Positions 52,769 to 63,592 of a stretch of 64,000 bases of DNA are shown piece after piece (the stretch's first letter is position 1; the number at the start of each line of letters is the position of its first letter). Origin of the DNA: Enterococcus hulanensis (GTDB taxonomy: Bacteria; Bacillota; Bacilli; Lactobacillales; Enterococcaceae); assembly GCF_005405485.1 (NCBI RefSeq), contig NZ_BJED01000008.1, positions 62,001 to 126,000 on the forward strand. The letters run 5' to 3'. Below the pieces are notes generated by a model. It did not search any database. It had not been told where the DNA came from and worked only from the letters and a program-made list of their open reading frames with translations. The position numbers and the translations under genes were made by a program.

Positions 52769-52801
52769 TTTCTTCCTTCTTTCGTTCGGATAGCTCCATT
52801 T

Positions 52802-53371
52802 TTATTTCTTCCTATTAAAAACTGAAACACTATTTTCATAAAAAACCTCAGATTGTCCGGCTTGTCCATTGACCCAACGAGCCAAAACAAAAAAATAATC
52901 TGATAAGCGATTTAAAAATTTCAAGGCTTCTTTATTGATAGCTTCTTGTTGTTCCAATAGACTCACAGCATTTCGTTCAGCTTCGCGGGTAAAGCATCGA
53001 CACAAATGCAGATTTGCAGCACTGACCGTTCCGCCCGGTATAATGAAACGATCGATTTTTGGTGATGCAGCCCAATAAAAGTCAATCTTTTCTTCAAGCC
53101 ACTCAATCATTTGCGGATCAATTTTATATGGACGTTTTTCTTCTGGAGTAGCGAAGTCGCTCCCACAATCAAAGATCCATTGCTGAACTTGGACTAATTC
53201 AGCATATAAAGAATGCTCTTGTGCATCTAATGAAGCCACGGTTAATCCTACTTGTGCGTTTAATGTATCGATAGAGCCGTACGCCTTAACGCGGGGAGCG
53301 TTCTTTTTGGCTCTTCCTCCACCGACTAATTTAGTGTAACCGCGGTCTCCATAACGCGTATAGATGCTCAT
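52802..53371 (-). CDS. PduO-type cob(I)alamin adenosyltransferase
   Basis: A 189-residue ATP:corrinoid adenosyltransferase of the PduO/EutT-unrelated trimeric type. Marks: YTRYGDRGYTKLVGGGRAKK, VKAYGSIDTLNAQVG and the C-terminal FLNRLSDYFFVLARW with conserved Arg and Asp. It adds the adenosyl group to reduced corrinoid. Overlaps cbiP by 4 bases. Confidence 0.93.
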   Translation of the reverse strand: MSIYTRYGDRGYTKLVGGGRAKKNAPRVKAYGSIDTLNAQVGLTVASLDAQEHSLYAELVQVQQWIFDCGSDFATPEEKRPYKIDPQMIEWLEEKIDFYWAASPKIDRFIIPGGTVSAANLHLCRCFTREAERNAVSLLEQQEAINKEALKFLNRLSDYFFVLARWVNGQAGQSEVFYENSVSVFNRKK

Positions 53372-54879
53372 GCGTTTACCTCCTCTTGATTCATGATTTG
53401 ATAAATTTTATCTAAGTCAATATTTTCACGAATCAAATCCGCCAACTTATTATACTGTTGATTTTTATATTCGTTATATGGCATGGCAGCTTCGTTAATT
53501 GGAGACAGGCCTTTTGCTTCTCGTACCTGATTTAATAATTTTCGTCTCCAAATACTATTATCAAAAACGCCATGAAGATAGGTTCCGATAACCAATTTAT
53601 CAGAACTGACAGCACCATCATTTCTTGAGATCGTTTTACCGTTAGCAGAAATAAGATGAGCAAAATGGTGCCGCTCATGATTTTCCGTTCTTCCCATATG
53701 AATTTCATAGCCGCTGATTATTTCTTTTCCAATTTCTGCTTCCACTCTAGTGGTTGTTTTCTCTGCTTCGAAATAAGTTTCTGTTTCCAGTAGCCCTAAT
53801 CCCTCTAGGCTGCCGTGGACAGATTCGACTTGATTTGGATCGTGCAGCATTTTGCCTAGTAACTGAAAGCCGCCGCAAATTCCAAAAATCATTTTACCCT
53901 CATCACGAACACGCTGGATTTCTTTTGCCAAGCCTGTTTTTTTTAAATATAGACAATCCTCTAAAGTGTTTTTGCTTCCAGGTAAAATAAGAATATCCGG
54001 ACTGCCTAACTGATCATTTGGAAAAACATATCGAACAGATACATCCGGTTCACTTTCCAAACTTTTAAAATCAGTAAAATTCGACATTTTAGATAACCCG
54101 ATCACTGCAATATCCAAATCTTTTTGTGTATTATACAAACGGTTAACCTTCGATAGTGCCACACTATCTTCATCTTCAATATTTAATTGAGCATAGGGTA
54201 TTACTCCTACCACTGGGACATCTGTTAAATCCTCAATCATTTTCAACCCTGGGTCCAATAATGCGATATCTCCACGAAATTTATTGATGATGATTCCTTT
54301 GATTCGTGCTCTTTCCTCTGGCTCCAACAAATGAACAGTTCCGTAAATTGAGGCAAACACACCGCCTTTATCAATATCAGCTACTAAAATTACCGGTGCA
54401 TCAGCGATTTTAGCCATTCCCATATTGGCGATATCTCGACTGTTTAGATTGATCTCGGCTGGGCTGCCCGCTCCTTCGAGTACAATCACATCATTTTCTT
54501 GAAGCAGTTCTTGATATAAGGTAGATATCTTCTCGATCAGTTGCGGTTTGAATTCATGGTATTCTACTGCATCCATGTCACAAAGGACTTTTCCATTAAA
54601 TATTACTTGTGATTTTCTATCAGAAGTCGGCTTTAATAAAACAGGATTCATACGTGCATCCGGCTCGATCCCAGCTGCTTCGGCTTGAAAAACTTGAGCA
54701 CGGCCCATTTCCTTTCCATCCATAGTGATATAAGAATTGAGCGCCATATTTTGTGACTTAAAGGGCATTACCTTCAAACCATCTTGCTGAAAAATTCTAC
54801 ATAATCCAGCAACCAGAATACTTTTGCCTGAATCCGATGCAGTCCCTTGAATCATCAAACTTTTACCCAATATACTCAC
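53368..54879 (-). CDS. cbiP: Cobyric acid synthase
   Basis: A 503-residue glutamine amidotransferase that amidates four side chains of adenosylcobyrinic acid a,c-diamide. The N-terminal dethiobiotin-synthetase-like ATPase domain has GTASDSGKSILVAGL and FKSQNMALNSYIT; EGAGSPAEINL is conserved; the class I-like amidotransferase domain has Cys in FGICGGFQLLG and His in GTYLHGVFDN. Overlaps of 4 bases on both sides. Confidence 0.95.
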   Translation of the reverse strand: MSILGKSLMIQGTASDSGKSILVAGLCRIFQQDGLKVMPFKSQNMALNSYITMDGKEMGRAQVFQAEAAGIEPDARMNPVLLKPTSDRKSQVIFNGKVLCDMDAVEYHEFKPQLIEKISTLYQELLQENDVIVLEGAGSPAEINLNSRDIANMGMAKIADAPVILVADIDKGGVFASIYGTVHLLEPEERARIKGIIINKFRGDIALLDPGLKMIEDLTDVPVVGVIPYAQLNIEDEDSVALSKVNRLYNTQKDLDIAVIGLSKMSNFTDFKSLESEPDVSVRYVFPNDQLGSPDILILPGSKNTLEDCLYLKKTGLAKEIQRVRDEGKMIFGICGGFQLLGKMLHDPNQVESVHGSLEGLGLLETETYFEAEKTTTRVEAEIGKEIISGYEIHMGRTENHERHHFAHLISANGKTISRNDGAVSSDKLVIGTYLHGVFDNSIWRRKLLNQVREAKGLSPINEAAMPYNEYKNQQYNKLADLIRENIDLDKIYQIMNQEEVNA

Positions 54880-55679
54880 CTCGCCTTCATCTTTGTTCGC
54901 ATAAATTCCTGTTGGTTTTTAACAAGCGGAAAACCTAATTGCTGATGCACCTTGACTAACCATGGCTGTTCTAAGCCAGCAGTCTTTAGTACTTCTTCAT
55001 CTAAAAAAACTTGATCTGATTTGCCTTCTTTAATGATTGTCCCCTTATCAATTACATACAGATAATCACAAATCTCGTACATCAAATCCATATCATGACT
55101 CGATAAAATGATTTTAGTTCCTTGTTGTAAGAGTTGAGAAATGATCTCTATCATCTGTTGCTTTCCAGCGGGGTCTAAGCCAGATGTTGGTTCATCTAGC
55201 AGCAGCCACTTTGTTTTAAGCATCAAAACACTTGCGATAGCGACTTTCTTTTTTTGTCCATAGCTCAGGTACTGTACCGGTTTCTTTTTTAAATGTTCGA
55301 TTTTAAGTAAAGAAAATACCTCATCCATCCTAATTCGAATCTGTGCAGGGGCAATCCCTAAATTTTTTAAAGCAAACGCGACATCATCTTCAACGATCGA
55401 ATAAAAAATCTGATGATCCGGTTCCTGAAAAACGATTCCCACTTCTTGTCGATACTGATAAAGTGCTGACTTTTTATAATCTAATGGTCGATCTTCGTAG
55501 ATAATCTCACCTCGAGTAGGGCGCAACAATCCAACGATTGCCGCAAACAAGGTGGACTTTCCAGAACCATTCGCTCCTAAAATGCCTACCGCCTTATGAT
55601 TACTAAAATCCAAAGAAAGATGATGCAGTACATCTGCTTGATTCTCGTAACTGATGCATAAATCTGTTACTTTAAACAT
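54876..55679 (-). CDS. cbiO: Cobalt ECF transporter ATPase CbiO
   Basis: A 267-residue ABC ATPase: Walker A GANGSGKSTLFAA, Q-loop FQEPDHQIF, signature LSYGQKKKVAIA (Y in place of G, usual for ECF ATPases), Walker B WLLLDEPTSGLDP. It drives cobalt uptake with CbiMNQ. ATG 55679 follows AAGGAGG; the longer frame to 55727 reaches into cbiQ. Confidence 0.94.
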   Translation of the reverse strand: MFKVTDLCISYENQADVLHHLSLDFSNHKAVGILGANGSGKSTLFAAIVGLLRPTRGEIIYEDRPLDYKKSALYQYRQEVGIVFQEPDHQIFYSIVEDDVAFALKNLGIAPAQIRIRMDEVFSLLKIEHLKKKPVQYLSYGQKKKVAIASVLMLKTKWLLLDEPTSGLDPAGKQQMIEIISQLLQQGTKIILSSHDMDLMYEICDYLYVIDKGTIIKEGKSDQVFLDEEVLKTAGLEQPWLVKVHQQLGFPLVKNQQEFMRTKMKAR

Positions 55680-55704
55680 TTTGCCTCCTTCTTTCATTCG
55701 ATTA

Positions 55705-56382
55705 TTACAGCGGAAAATCTCCGTCAAAAAATTTCATTTCAAGAGAAAGAATCATTTTATTGAAGCGATCAAATGTTTGAAAAAATAAAATCTTGATCAA
55801 TGCTCCTAATGATTGATAACTATTCTTTAGCCCCCGATACCCAAAACGCATGTCTTGCGCTCGCTTGATGATCAGAAACTCATCAGCAAAAATGAAAATA
55901 AAACGATACATCAGCATTGTCAGTTCTATTAATAGTGTGGGGAAATGTGCTCGCTTCATCACCAACAGTATTTGATTAAACGGTACAGTCAGGATAAAGA
56001 AATACGTGCAGATTAAACAGCTAAAGGAACGGAAAAACAGCCTAGTTCCTGTAGTTAATGAAGCTCTTGTTATCCCTAAAAAATGATTGAATAAGGAAAT
56101 CTCGAAAATGAACCCTCCTGAACGCGGACTGATTGAAAATAGGATAGTTAAAATGCTTATCACTAGAAAAGGTGCGGGAACTAGTAACCATTTGAAATAT
56201 CGCCTAACCTTTACTCTGGTGACATAAATTGTCGTAATCCCGACAATTAAACTGATCGAGCCTTGGATTATGGGAGGCGTTAAAAAGCAAATCATCAATA
56301 AAACGAGATACAGAATACTTTTAAGCCCAGGTGAAAGCTCGATTAATCGGTTCTCATAGGCTATCTTATCAATTAACAGCAT
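55705..56382 (-). CDS. cbiQ: Cobalt ECF transporter T component CbiQ
   Basis: A 225-residue membrane protein with five spans. The ECF T-component coupling motif appears as AQDMRFGYRGL (about 174-184; family ARG-type motif). It ties CbiM/N to the ATPase CbiO. Overlaps cbiN by 14 bases. Confidence 0.9.
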   Translation of the reverse strand: MLLIDKIAYENRLIELSPGLKSILYLVLLMICFLTPPIIQGSISLIVGITTIYVTRVKVRRYFKWLLVPAPFLVISILTILFSISPRSGGFIFEISLFNHFLGITRASLTTGTRLFFRSFSCLICTYFFILTVPFNQILLVMKRAHFPTLLIELTMLMYRFIFIFADEFLIIKRAQDMRFGYRGLKNSYQSLGALIKILFFQTFDRFNKMILSLEMKFFDGDFPL

Positions 56383-56668
56383 TTTTCTTCTTTCCTTTGT
56401 AATAGCCTAAGATATAAGTAATGATCCCAACTCCTAGACTTCCTTGAAGAGTAAACAGCAAGCTTTCAATTTCTCCACTTTTAGGTTCCAACAATGAATC
56501 GAACCAAGGTTTATAATTCGGGTTAATTTCGGTAATAACTGTCTCCGCTTCACCATCAGATCCGCCAAATTCGCCAGTTTGATTAATTAGCAACGCTCCA
56601 ACCATTAGCACTACTACTGCCAACAAGAGAATAATGTTCAAACTAGTTTTTGATTTATTTTTTTCCAT
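56369..56668 (-). CDS. cbiN: Cobalt transporter accessory subunit CbiN
   Basis: A 99-residue membrane protein with two spans (about 9-28 and 70-88) and an outside loop with acidic residues and [19 protein letters not shown], the CbiN mark. It is needed for metal entry through CbiM. Overlaps its neighbours on both sides by 14 bases. Confidence 0.92.
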   Translation of the reverse strand: MEKNKSKTSLNIILLLAVVVLMVGALLINQTGEFGGSDGEAETVITEINPNYKPWFDSLLEPKSGEIESLLFTLQGSLGVGIITYILGYYKGKKKNAVN

Positions 56669-57404
56669 TGTTTAAAATGCCTCCTTCTTGAAAAGGAAAA
56701 TTCGCAGAAATCAGATTATAAGCAACAACTGTCAGCAAGCCTTCCGCAATAGCAATCGGAATCTGCGTTAACATGAAAACTCCGACAAATTTCATGATCG
56801 CACCAAAAACGCCAGTTGAAGGATCTGGAAAAACCACTCCCAGTTGAAGCGAGGTCATAAAATATGTTGCGAGATCCGCAATAAAAGCACATAGGAATAA
56901 ACATACGGAATTTGAAGCATTAAACTTTTTCAAAAGAAGATACACTCCATAACCGACAAAGGGACCAACTACCGCCATTGAAAAGGCATTAGCTCCTAAG
57001 GTTGTTATCCCTCCATGTGCAAGCAGCAAAGCCTGAAATAGCAAACAAATCGTTCCTAAAACACTGATAACACCCGGCCCGAATAATGCAGTTCCGATTC
57101 CGACACCTGTTGGATGAGATGTGGAGCCGGTAACTGATGGAATTTTCAAAGCTGACAAAATAAAGATGAATGCACCGCTGAAAGCTAACAAAACCTTATT
57201 CTGCGGATTATCAGCAACTGCCTTTTTGATGCTGATCAAACCATAAATAAAGAAAGGAATAAACGCTGCATACCAAAACAAACACCAGCCTAACGGTAAA
57301 AAGCCTTCCATAATATGCATAGCATGAGCCTTTTGCGGTGTAATTAGAATCAAAAGCAACAGTGCAAGAAGAATTTTTCGAATCGTTTTCACTTTAGGAT
57401 TCAT
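56655..57404 (-). CDS. cbiM: Cobalt ECF transporter substrate-specific subunit CbiM
   Basis: A 249-residue protein with a signal peptide ending AHA before MHIMEGFLP. Cleavage there would leave Met-His at the N-terminus, the known metal-binding start of CbiM/NikM. Seven spans follow, with [15 protein letters not shown] as the second metal site. It selects Co2+ for corrin synthesis. Confidence 0.95.
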   Translation of the reverse strand: MNPKVKTIRKILLALLLLILITPQKAHAMHIMEGFLPLGWCLFWYAAFIPFFIYGLISIKKAVADNPQNKVLLAFSGAFIFILSALKIPSVTGSTSHPTGVGIGTALFGPGVISVLGTICLLFQALLLAHGGITTLGANAFSMAVVGPFVGYGVYLLLKKFNASNSVCLFLCAFIADLATYFMTSLQLGVVFPDPSTGVFGAIMKFVGVFMLTQIPIAIAEGLLTVVAYNLISANFPFQEGGILNNGKK

Positions 57405-58122
57405 CTTTTTTACTCCCTTTCAACTTTCTATTTTTGTAGACGATCATGGTACTAAAATACGATAGCTGATCTTGTTCACTTAAGTCATTTAATCCAATCA
57501 TTATTTTTTCTGATTCCATTGAAGAATCGCTGACTAGTATCGTTTGTTCCAATAAATCTAAGTCTGTTAAAATTTTAAGAATCTTGGGCAATGCGATTGA
57601 AACTTTCATTAATATTACTGTTGAAATTTGTTCTAAAGCTGTACGTATTATTTTTTCGTCAGCAGTAGCCGGCAGAACAGCATAACTTTCTTCATCAATC
57701 ACCAATGGAATTTGCAAATTGTTGGAAATCTGACAGAAAGAGGATATGCCCGGGACTGTCTCTGTTTCGATCTTATCGGTCATTCGCTCCAACAAGTAAC
57801 TATATGTGCTATAAACCATCGGATCTCCCAATGTGATAAAAGCCACGTTCAAACCTTTTTTAACATCAACAATAATTTCCTCAGCGATCTCGTTCCAAGC
57901 ACTTCTTTTCTCATCCCAATTGTTCACCATCGGAAAATGACGTTGTTTGATTGTCAGGCCTTCACTTAAATAAGGATCAACAATTTGTAAAGCTAGACTT
58001 TTCCCACCTTTTTTAGATTCAGGTGTATAAAGACAATCCACCATTTCTATGATTTCTTTTCCACGAACCGTTAATAAATCTGATGCGCCTGGACCAGTAC
58101 CAACTCCATAAAATTTAGCCAT
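57394..58122 (-). CDS. cbiL: Cobalt-precorrin-2 C20-methyltransferase
   Basis: A 242-residue SAM-dependent methylase of the tetrapyrrole family. Marks: [21 protein letters not shown] and [16 protein letters not shown], then VPGISSFCQ. It adds the C20 methyl group to cobalt-precorrin-2. Overlaps cbiK by 8 bases and cbiM by 11. Confidence 0.92.
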   Translation of the reverse strand: MAKFYGVGTGPGASDLLTVRGKEIIEMVDCLYTPESKKGGKSLALQIVDPYLSEGLTIKQRHFPMVNNWDEKRSAWNEIAEEIIVDVKKGLNVAFITLGDPMVYSTYSYLLERMTDKIETETVPGISSFCQISNNLQIPLVIDEESYAVLPATADEKIIRTALEQISTVILMKVSIALPKILKILTDLDLLEQTILVSDSSMESEKIMIGLNDLSEQDQLSYFSTMIVYKNRKLKGSKKDES

Positions 58123-58897
58123 TTGTCTTTCCTTCCATCATCGCACCGGCATGCTCGACAAACATCTGTTGTATTTCCGGCGCTTCCCCCATACCTTTAA
58201 GAAATGCTTCAACAGAAAAACCAGCCTGCTCCAGCTGAGATTTCCAAGAGTCTTCTTCATCAGATGCCATATCATTTGTGGCATGATCACCTGCTACCAA
58301 CATTAAGGGATACAATTTGATTTTTTTATAATGACTGTATTGAAGGCGATTAATCAGTAAAGAAATTTCCGGATAACTTTCAACTGCGCAAACAAAAATC
58401 GCCTTGTCCATTAGCATATGGTCTAAGCAAGCATAAACCGTAAAGGCTGAATGCTGGCTACCATGCCCCATTAGCACCAGACATTCATCATCGTCTAGAT
58501 TTTTTGCTAACACTTCTAACCAAGCCACAATTTTTTGATAATCCGCTATACTGCTTAATAATGGCTTACCAACTTTTATCAGTTTTAATTGATTTTTATA
58601 GCTCAACGCTTGATGGAGTGCTTTGGAGTATTCACTACCGGGAATAATGTGTAACGGCTGAACATAAATTTCATCATAACCGTCAGCAATCAGATCTTTC
58701 ATTTGCTGATCGACCGTCAAAATTGTCGTGTTCTCCTGCTCTTTAATTTTTTTTATCACTTTATTAGAAGTAAAAGCACGAAATACATCAAACTCTGGGT
58801 ATGCTTCAGCTAGTTTTCTCTCTACAGCTTCAATCGTTTTTTTCCTTGTTTCTGGATAACTTGTACCAAAACTGACGGCTATTAAAGCAGGTTTCAT
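58115..58897 (-). CDS. cbiK: Sirohydrochlorin cobaltochelatase
   Basis: A 260-residue chelatase of the CbiK group that inserts cobalt into sirohydrochlorin, which makes this the early-cobalt (anaerobic) pathway. Marks: VSFGTSYPETRKKTIEAVE, LVLMGHGSQHSAFTVY with the metal-site His, and PLMLVAGDHATNDMA with the second His. No signal peptide, so cytoplasmic. Confidence 0.93.
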   Translation of the reverse strand: MKPALIAVSFGTSYPETRKKTIEAVERKLAEAYPEFDVFRAFTSNKVIKKIKEQENTTILTVDQQMKDLIADGYDEIYVQPLHIIPGSEYSKALHQALSYKNQLKLIKVGKPLLSSIADYQKIVAWLEVLAKNLDDDECLVLMGHGSQHSAFTVYACLDHMLMDKAIFVCAVESYPEISLLINRLQYSHYKKIKLYPLMLVAGDHATNDMASDEEDSWKSQLEQAGFSVEAFLKGMGEAPEIQQMFVEHAGAMMEGKTNG

Positions 58898-60324
58898 CGC
58901 TCCATCTCCTCTTTTAGTTTTTCTATAACGCTTTGATAACTTGGTTCGTTTGTTTGAATCACAGGAATTTGATAAGCCTCGAAGACCTCTTTTGTTTTTT
59001 GACCCATGACGACAATTTTTTTCTGTCTGGCAAATGCCAACTCTTGATTAGTTAGAGCTCTTAAAAATAATCGGGCAGATTTTGAATTTGGGAAATACAT
59101 CAAATCTGTCTTCTGCCATAATTCCGGAATCGCTACAGTTATTTTCTCTTCATGACTAATCAGTCTATCTCCTAGAATCTTTTGATCATTCAAGCAGTCA
59201 ATTGTTAATGCATCACCTAAGAACAAGGTCTCTGGAGTAACCTTCAACTCCTGTAAACAAATACTCAAGTCTAAATAGTTTTGATCTGGTTGAATACCAT
59301 TTTTTTCTAACGCTGCACCAGTATGGTGTCCTACAGTAATAAATTGCCAGCCAGCTAAATTTCGCCAATCAATTTTATTCTGTTTCATTGCTCGAATAAA
59401 CATCTCAATGCTATGCTGATCCGTAAAAACAACCTGTTTCGAGTTAATAAAAGGAACTGCTTCATTAAAAATTTGTGTGGTACTCGGTGGTAGTTCTATG
59501 ATCTCCGCACCTAGATCCGTCAGACGACTAGCCATTTTTTTCTTTTTTGTAAATGGGATCGCGATACTCATTGAAAACAACGGACGCTCTTCAAAAAAGT
59601 TTAGTTTTTTTCTGCGCTCGACAACTTGTCCAATCACAATCAAGCTAGGTGGTTGCAGTTCAGCTGACTTGGCTTGTTCGAAAATGGTTTCCAGTGTTCC
59701 TACGACTGTTTTTTGCTGTTGGCGACTTGCCCATTGGATGACCGCAGCAGGAGTATTTTTATCCTTACCATGATTTCTCAGTTGTTTCGTAATTTCCTGT
59801 AATCCTGACATCCCCATCAAAAAAACTAAAGTACCTTCTGCTTTAGCTGCAGTTGACCAATCAACAGCCTGCTCCGAATTATTCAAATGACCAGTGTAAA
59901 CATGAAAACTTGCGGCCAGGTCCCTGTGCGTAATTGGAATCCCTGCATAAGCTAATCCGCCGATTGAGGAAGTAATTCCAGGTATGACTTCAAAATTAAT
60001 TCCTTCCTTTTTTAGAGCCGCGCCTTCCTCTCCGCCTCGACCAAAAACATAAGGGTCTCCACTTTTAAGACGAACAATATTGAATCCTTGTCGCGCCTTT
60101 TCTATCATGATTTCTTCGATTTTATCTTGAGGAACCGGATGATAATTAGGTTTCTTTCCTACATAAATCTTCTCGCAGTCTGCTTTACACGCGTTTAAAA
60201 TCGCTGGGTTAATCAGTCGGTCATAAACAATTACATCCGCCTGTTCAATTTTTCGCAATCCTTTAACAGTTAATAATTCTGGATCTCCCAGTCCTGCACC
60301 AACTAAAGCGATTTGTCCAATCAT
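58894..60324 (-). CDS. cobA: Uroporphyrinogen-III C-methyltransferase fused to a HemD-like domain
   Basis: A 476-residue fusion. The N-terminal ~245 residues are CobA/SumT: LVGAGLGDPELLTVKGLRKI, VVYDRLINPAIL-type strand, RLKSGDPYVFGRGGEE, VIPGITSSIGGLAYAGIPITHR. The C-terminal ~225 residues look like uroporphyrinogen-III synthase (SIAIPFTKKKKMASRLTDLG, QVVFTDQHSIEMFIRA, FITVGHHTGAALEKNG, LMYFPNSKSARLFL) but more diverged than the separate HemD at 51121. It makes precorrin-2. Such fusions are known in Lactobacillales and clostridia. Confidence 0.92.
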   Translation of the reverse strand: MIGQIALVGAGLGDPELLTVKGLRKIEQADVIVYDRLINPAILNACKADCEKIYVGKKPNYHPVPQDKIEEIMIEKARQGFNIVRLKSGDPYVFGRGGEEGAALKKEGINFEVIPGITSSIGGLAYAGIPITHRDLAASFHVYTGHLNNSEQAVDWSTAAKAEGTLVFLMGMSGLQEITKQLRNHGKDKNTPAAVIQWASRQQQKTVVGTLETIFEQAKSAELQPPSLIVIGQVVERRKKLNFFEERPLFSMSIAIPFTKKKKMASRLTDLGAEIIELPPSTTQIFNEAVPFINSKQVVFTDQHSIEMFIRAMKQNKIDWRNLAGWQFITVGHHTGAALEKNGIQPDQNYLDLSICLQELKVTPETLFLGDALTIDCLNDQKILGDRLISHEEKITVAIPELWQKTDLMYFPNSKSARLFLRALTNQELAFARQKKIVVMGQKTKEVFEAYQIPVIQTNEPSYQSVIEKLKEEMER

Positions 60325-60325
60325 T

Positions 60326-61069
60326 TTATCCCCCCTTTACTCGATCAATAAGCTCTTCAATAGAAGAAAACTTATTCGGATATTCTATTTGTTCACGTTT
60401 CAGTACAATACAAGGAATATTCAACTCATTACAGGCTTGAACTTTTTCTGGAAAGCCTCCCGCTTGTCCACTTTCCTTTGTAATCATTACTCCGGCCTGA
60501 TTATGGATTAATAGTTCTCGGTTTAATGATTTAGAAAACGGTCCTTTTATTGCTTCAATTTGGCTAGTTGAAAGCCCAAGTTTTTCAATTGCCATCAATA
60601 CTTCAATTGTCGGTAATACTCTGACGATGATTCGTTCCTTGGGTAAGTATTTTAGAAACTCTCCTAATGTCTTGCTGCCTGTAGTCAGATAAATCGTTCC
60701 TGAATATTCGAGTGCCTTTTGACAAGCAGTTTTTATCGAAACAGCTGAAATCATCTCATCGGTAAGATATGAAGTCCTTTCAAAACGAAAATAGTTGACG
60801 CCTGTTCCGTTACAAGCGGAAATGGCATTTTTTGATACCTCGATTGCATAAGGGTGTGTTGCATCAACTACTTTAGTAATTTGATGTTTCTGAATAAATG
60901 CGATCATCTCGGATTCAGTCAATCGTCCCTTAATGATATGTTCCGCTGCAGAGCTTGCTAAATTCTCTCCGTAGTCTGAAACTACTGACAAATAAAAACT
61001 TTGATCGCATTCATTAAATGCTTCAGCGATTTTCAAGCTTTCAGAGGTCCCTCCCAGTAGTAAAATCAT
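60326..61069 (-). CDS. cbiJ: Cobalt-precorrin-6A reductase
   Basis: A 247-residue NADPH-dependent reductase. Marks: ILLLGGTSESLKIAEAF, VVDATHPYAIEVSKNA, YLTTGSKTLGEF and MITKESGQAGGFPEK. It reduces the corrin ring at C18-C19. One base separates it from the cobA fusion; it overlaps cbiH by 4. Confidence 0.93.
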   Translation of the reverse strand: MILLLGGTSESLKIAEAFNECDQSFYLSVVSDYGENLASSAAEHIIKGRLTESEMIAFIQKHQITKVVDATHPYAIEVSKNAISACNGTGVNYFRFERTSYLTDEMISAVSIKTACQKALEYSGTIYLTTGSKTLGEFLKYLPKERIIVRVLPTIEVLMAIEKLGLSTSQIEAIKGPFSKSLNRELLIHNQAGVMITKESGQAGGFPEKVQACNELNIPCIVLKREQIEYPNKFSSIEELIDRVKGG

Positions 61070-61791
61070 AGTTGATAACCTCGTGGTGTAATCATCCGAT
61101 TATCTGAAATATAGGTTTCTTTGTTGCCAACTAAAACAACTGTAGTCATGTCTACTTTTGTTTCATCTAATTCCGCTATCGAAGTGAGGATTGCCTCTTC
61201 CTCTTTTCTGCCAACATCTTTCGCTAATCCAATGATGGTATCTTTTGATTTGTATTGTTGAATAATTTCTAATGCTTTAGCTAAGTGATTGGGTCTGCCT
61301 TTACTTCTTGGATTGTAGAGACAGATTACAAAGTCTGCACTGGCAGCTGCATGGAGACGCTTTTCAATCATTTCCCACGGAGTCATCAGATCGCTCAAGC
61401 TGATATGGCAAAAGTCGTTCATTAGAGGGGCTCCCAATAAAGCCGCTCCTGCGATGCTGGCGGTGATACCTGGGACAACTTTGACTGCAATCTCCTCATC
61501 CATTTGACTCGTGAGCTCTAAAATCAGTCCTGCCATACCGTATACTCCAGCATCCCCGCTGGATATAACCGCTACATCCTTCCCTTCTCTTGCTATTTCA
61601 ATTGCCTTTTTGCACCGGTCAATCTCTTGTTTCATTCCTGTACTGACCAACTCTTTTTCATCGATCAATTCTTTGATCAAACGAATATAAGTCGTATAAC
61701 CGACAATCACATCAACTTTTTTAATGACTTCAATGGCTTCAAGCGACATCTTTCTCTTTTCGCCCGGTCCTAATCCCACAACATACAACAT
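61066..61791 (-). CDS. cbiH: Cobalt-precorrin-3B C17-methyltransferase
   Basis: A 241-residue methylase: [69 protein letters not shown]. It methylates C17 and contracts the ring. Overlaps cbiG by 22 bases. Confidence 0.95.
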   Translation of the reverse strand: MLYVVGLGPGEKRKMSLEAIEVIKKVDVIVGYTTYIRLIKELIDEKELVSTGMKQEIDRCKKAIEIAREGKDVAVISSGDAGVYGMAGLILELTSQMDEEIAVKVVPGITASIAGAALLGAPLMNDFCHISLSDLMTPWEMIEKRLHAAASADFVICLYNPRSKGRPNHLAKALEIIQQYKSKDTIIGLAKDVGRKEEEAILTSIAELDETKVDMTTVVLVGNKETYISDNRMITPRGYQL

Positions 61792-62828
61792 GTGTCGTCT
61801 TCATCCTTTCCCAACGCAAATGTGACTCCATGATTTGCGTAACGTTCTGTCACCACTTGTCCATTACTTGCTAAATCAGCAGCAGCCAAACTTACACTAC
61901 CGACACCAGTTACCTGCTTTACAAAGGAGGATTGTGGATATTTCTCCGAGACGGCAGTCAATTGTTCTGCTGAAAAGGTTTCAAAAGGAACATCAAGCCA
62001 TTTCGACAATTGGATAATCCCAGGTTCTTCCTTTTTTAACTCTATACTGACGATTTTTTTTATACTCCGATAATGGACATTCACTGATTGGCAAAAATTT
62101 AAATATTCTTTCTTAACAACAGAAAAATCGCAGCCTTTTTTAGCTCCAATCCCCAATACATATCTTCTTGGGACGACTTGTATGATTTTTTCAGTTAGAT
62201 TTTCCTCGTTTTTATCTGAGATAAGTAAAACAGCAGCAAAGGAATCAATGGGATCATTTTTTTTAATTACCGTTAATCCTCTAGTATCCTTAACCCATTC
62301 TTCACGTTGAATCAGTCCGACCTTTTGATGATTGGCTAAAAGGCGATTAACATTCTTAGTCGTTTCTTTAAAATCAGCATACCAAGCATTAATTTCCTTA
62401 CTTAGTACATCGAGCGCCGTTACTTCCTGAACATCCGTGGCAGTGGTAATCACTGGACAGCTGTTCAATTTTGCCGCAATCTCTAGTGTTAACTGATTTG
62501 CTCCGCCGATGTGTCCAGATAAAAGACTGATTGTATGTCTTCCCTTTTCATCAAGTACAATAACCGCTGGATCATTTTGCTTATCTTCTAATACTTCTGC
62601 AATGCTGCGAACGACGATTCCAGTTGCCATAATACAAACCAATGCATCGTATTGTTTAAAAAGCAGCTGAATGCCTGTTGTAAATCTTCCGGTAGGAAAT
62701 ACTGTTAAACCATTTTCTAGTTTGTCTTCAGATACAAAAATTGGGATATTATTATTCCAATTTTCCCGGAGCTCTTTAGCAAGTTTTATTCCTGCCGAGG
62801 TCAAAGCTAAAATCGCAACCTTATTCAT
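61770..62828 (-). CDS. cbiG: Cobalt-precorrin-5A hydrolase
   Basis: A 352-residue CbiG that opens the delta-lactone and releases acetaldehyde. N-terminal domain: [46 protein letters not shown]-terminal domain: [30 protein letters not shown]. Its presence confirms the anaerobic route. Confidence 0.94.
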   Translation of the reverse strand: MNKVAILALTSAGIKLAKELRENWNNNIPIFVSEDKLENGLTVFPTGRFTTGIQLLFKQYDALVCIMATGIVVRSIAEVLEDKQNDPAVIVLDEKGRHTISLLSGHIGGANQLTLEIAAKLNSCPVITTATDVQEVTALDVLSKEINAWYADFKETTKNVNRLLANHQKVGLIQREEWVKDTRGLTVIKKNDPIDSFAAVLLISDKNEENLTEKIIQVVPRRYVLGIGAKKGCDFSVVKKEYLNFCQSVNVHYRSIKKIVSIELKKEEPGIIQLSKWLDVPFETFSAEQLTAVSEKYPQSSFVKQVTGVGSVSLAAADLASNGQVVTERYANHGVTFALGKDEDDTCCMLWD

Positions 62829-63588
62829 TGCTCTTCACATCTCGATATTCATGTTTAAAGGAGGCATCATAAAGCTTGGAATAATAAAATTCATCACCCA
62901 AAAATTCACCGACCATAATCAGCGCTGTTTTAGTGATATCTGCTTCTTCAATTTGTTCTGCAATCTTTTCTAATGTACTAACAATTTTCTTTTCCTCTGG
63001 CCAAGTTGCCTTATAGATGACTGCTGCGGGGGTAGTCGGTTGATAACCTCCAGCGATCAACTCCTCAACCACTTGAGCTATTCCCTGAATCGAAAGAAAA
63101 ATCACCATTGAAGTTTGATGCTGAGCAAAAGAGCGTAAACTTTCTTTTTCTGGTACCGGTGTTCTTCCTGCCATCCGCGTGATAATCACACTTTGAGATA
63201 TCTCAGGAACTGTATATTCCACTCCTAAACTAGAGGCCGCACCCAAAAAGGAGCTGACACCTGGTGTACAAGTAAATTCAATTTCACGTTTTTTTAATTC
63301 TTCAATTTGTTCGCGAATGGAACCGTAGATCGAGAAATCACCTGTTTGCAACCTGACGACCTCACTGTTTGATCGAACACCGTGCTCCATTTCATCAATG
63401 ATCTCCGTTAGATTCATTGAGGCACTGTTGAAAATCTTACAGTCCTTCGAACAATATTTCAGAAGCTCAGGATTTACGAGTGATCCTGCATAAATAACGA
63501 TATCGGCCGAACTTAGAAGCTGATATCCTTTATACGTGATAAGCTCGGGATCGCCCGGACCTGCACCAACAAAATGTACCTTTGCCAT
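62821..63588 (-). CDS. cbiF: Cobalt-precorrin-4 C11-methyltransferase
   Basis: A 255-residue methylase: [71 protein letters not shown] 63588 follows AGAGGAA; the frame runs to 63615 without a better site. Overlaps cbiG by 8 bases. Confidence 0.94.
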   Translation of the reverse strand: MAKVHFVGAGPGDPELITYKGYQLLSSADIVIYAGSLVNPELLKYCSKDCKIFNSASMNLTEIIDEMEHGVRSNSEVVRLQTGDFSIYGSIREQIEELKKREIEFTCTPGVSSFLGAASSLGVEYTVPEISQSVIITRMAGRTPVPEKESLRSFAQHQTSMVIFLSIQGIAQVVEELIAGGYQPTTPAAVIYKATWPEEKKIVSTLEKIAEQIEEADITKTALIMVGEFLGDEFYYSKLYDASFKHEYRDVKSNE

Positions 63589-63592
63589 ACAA

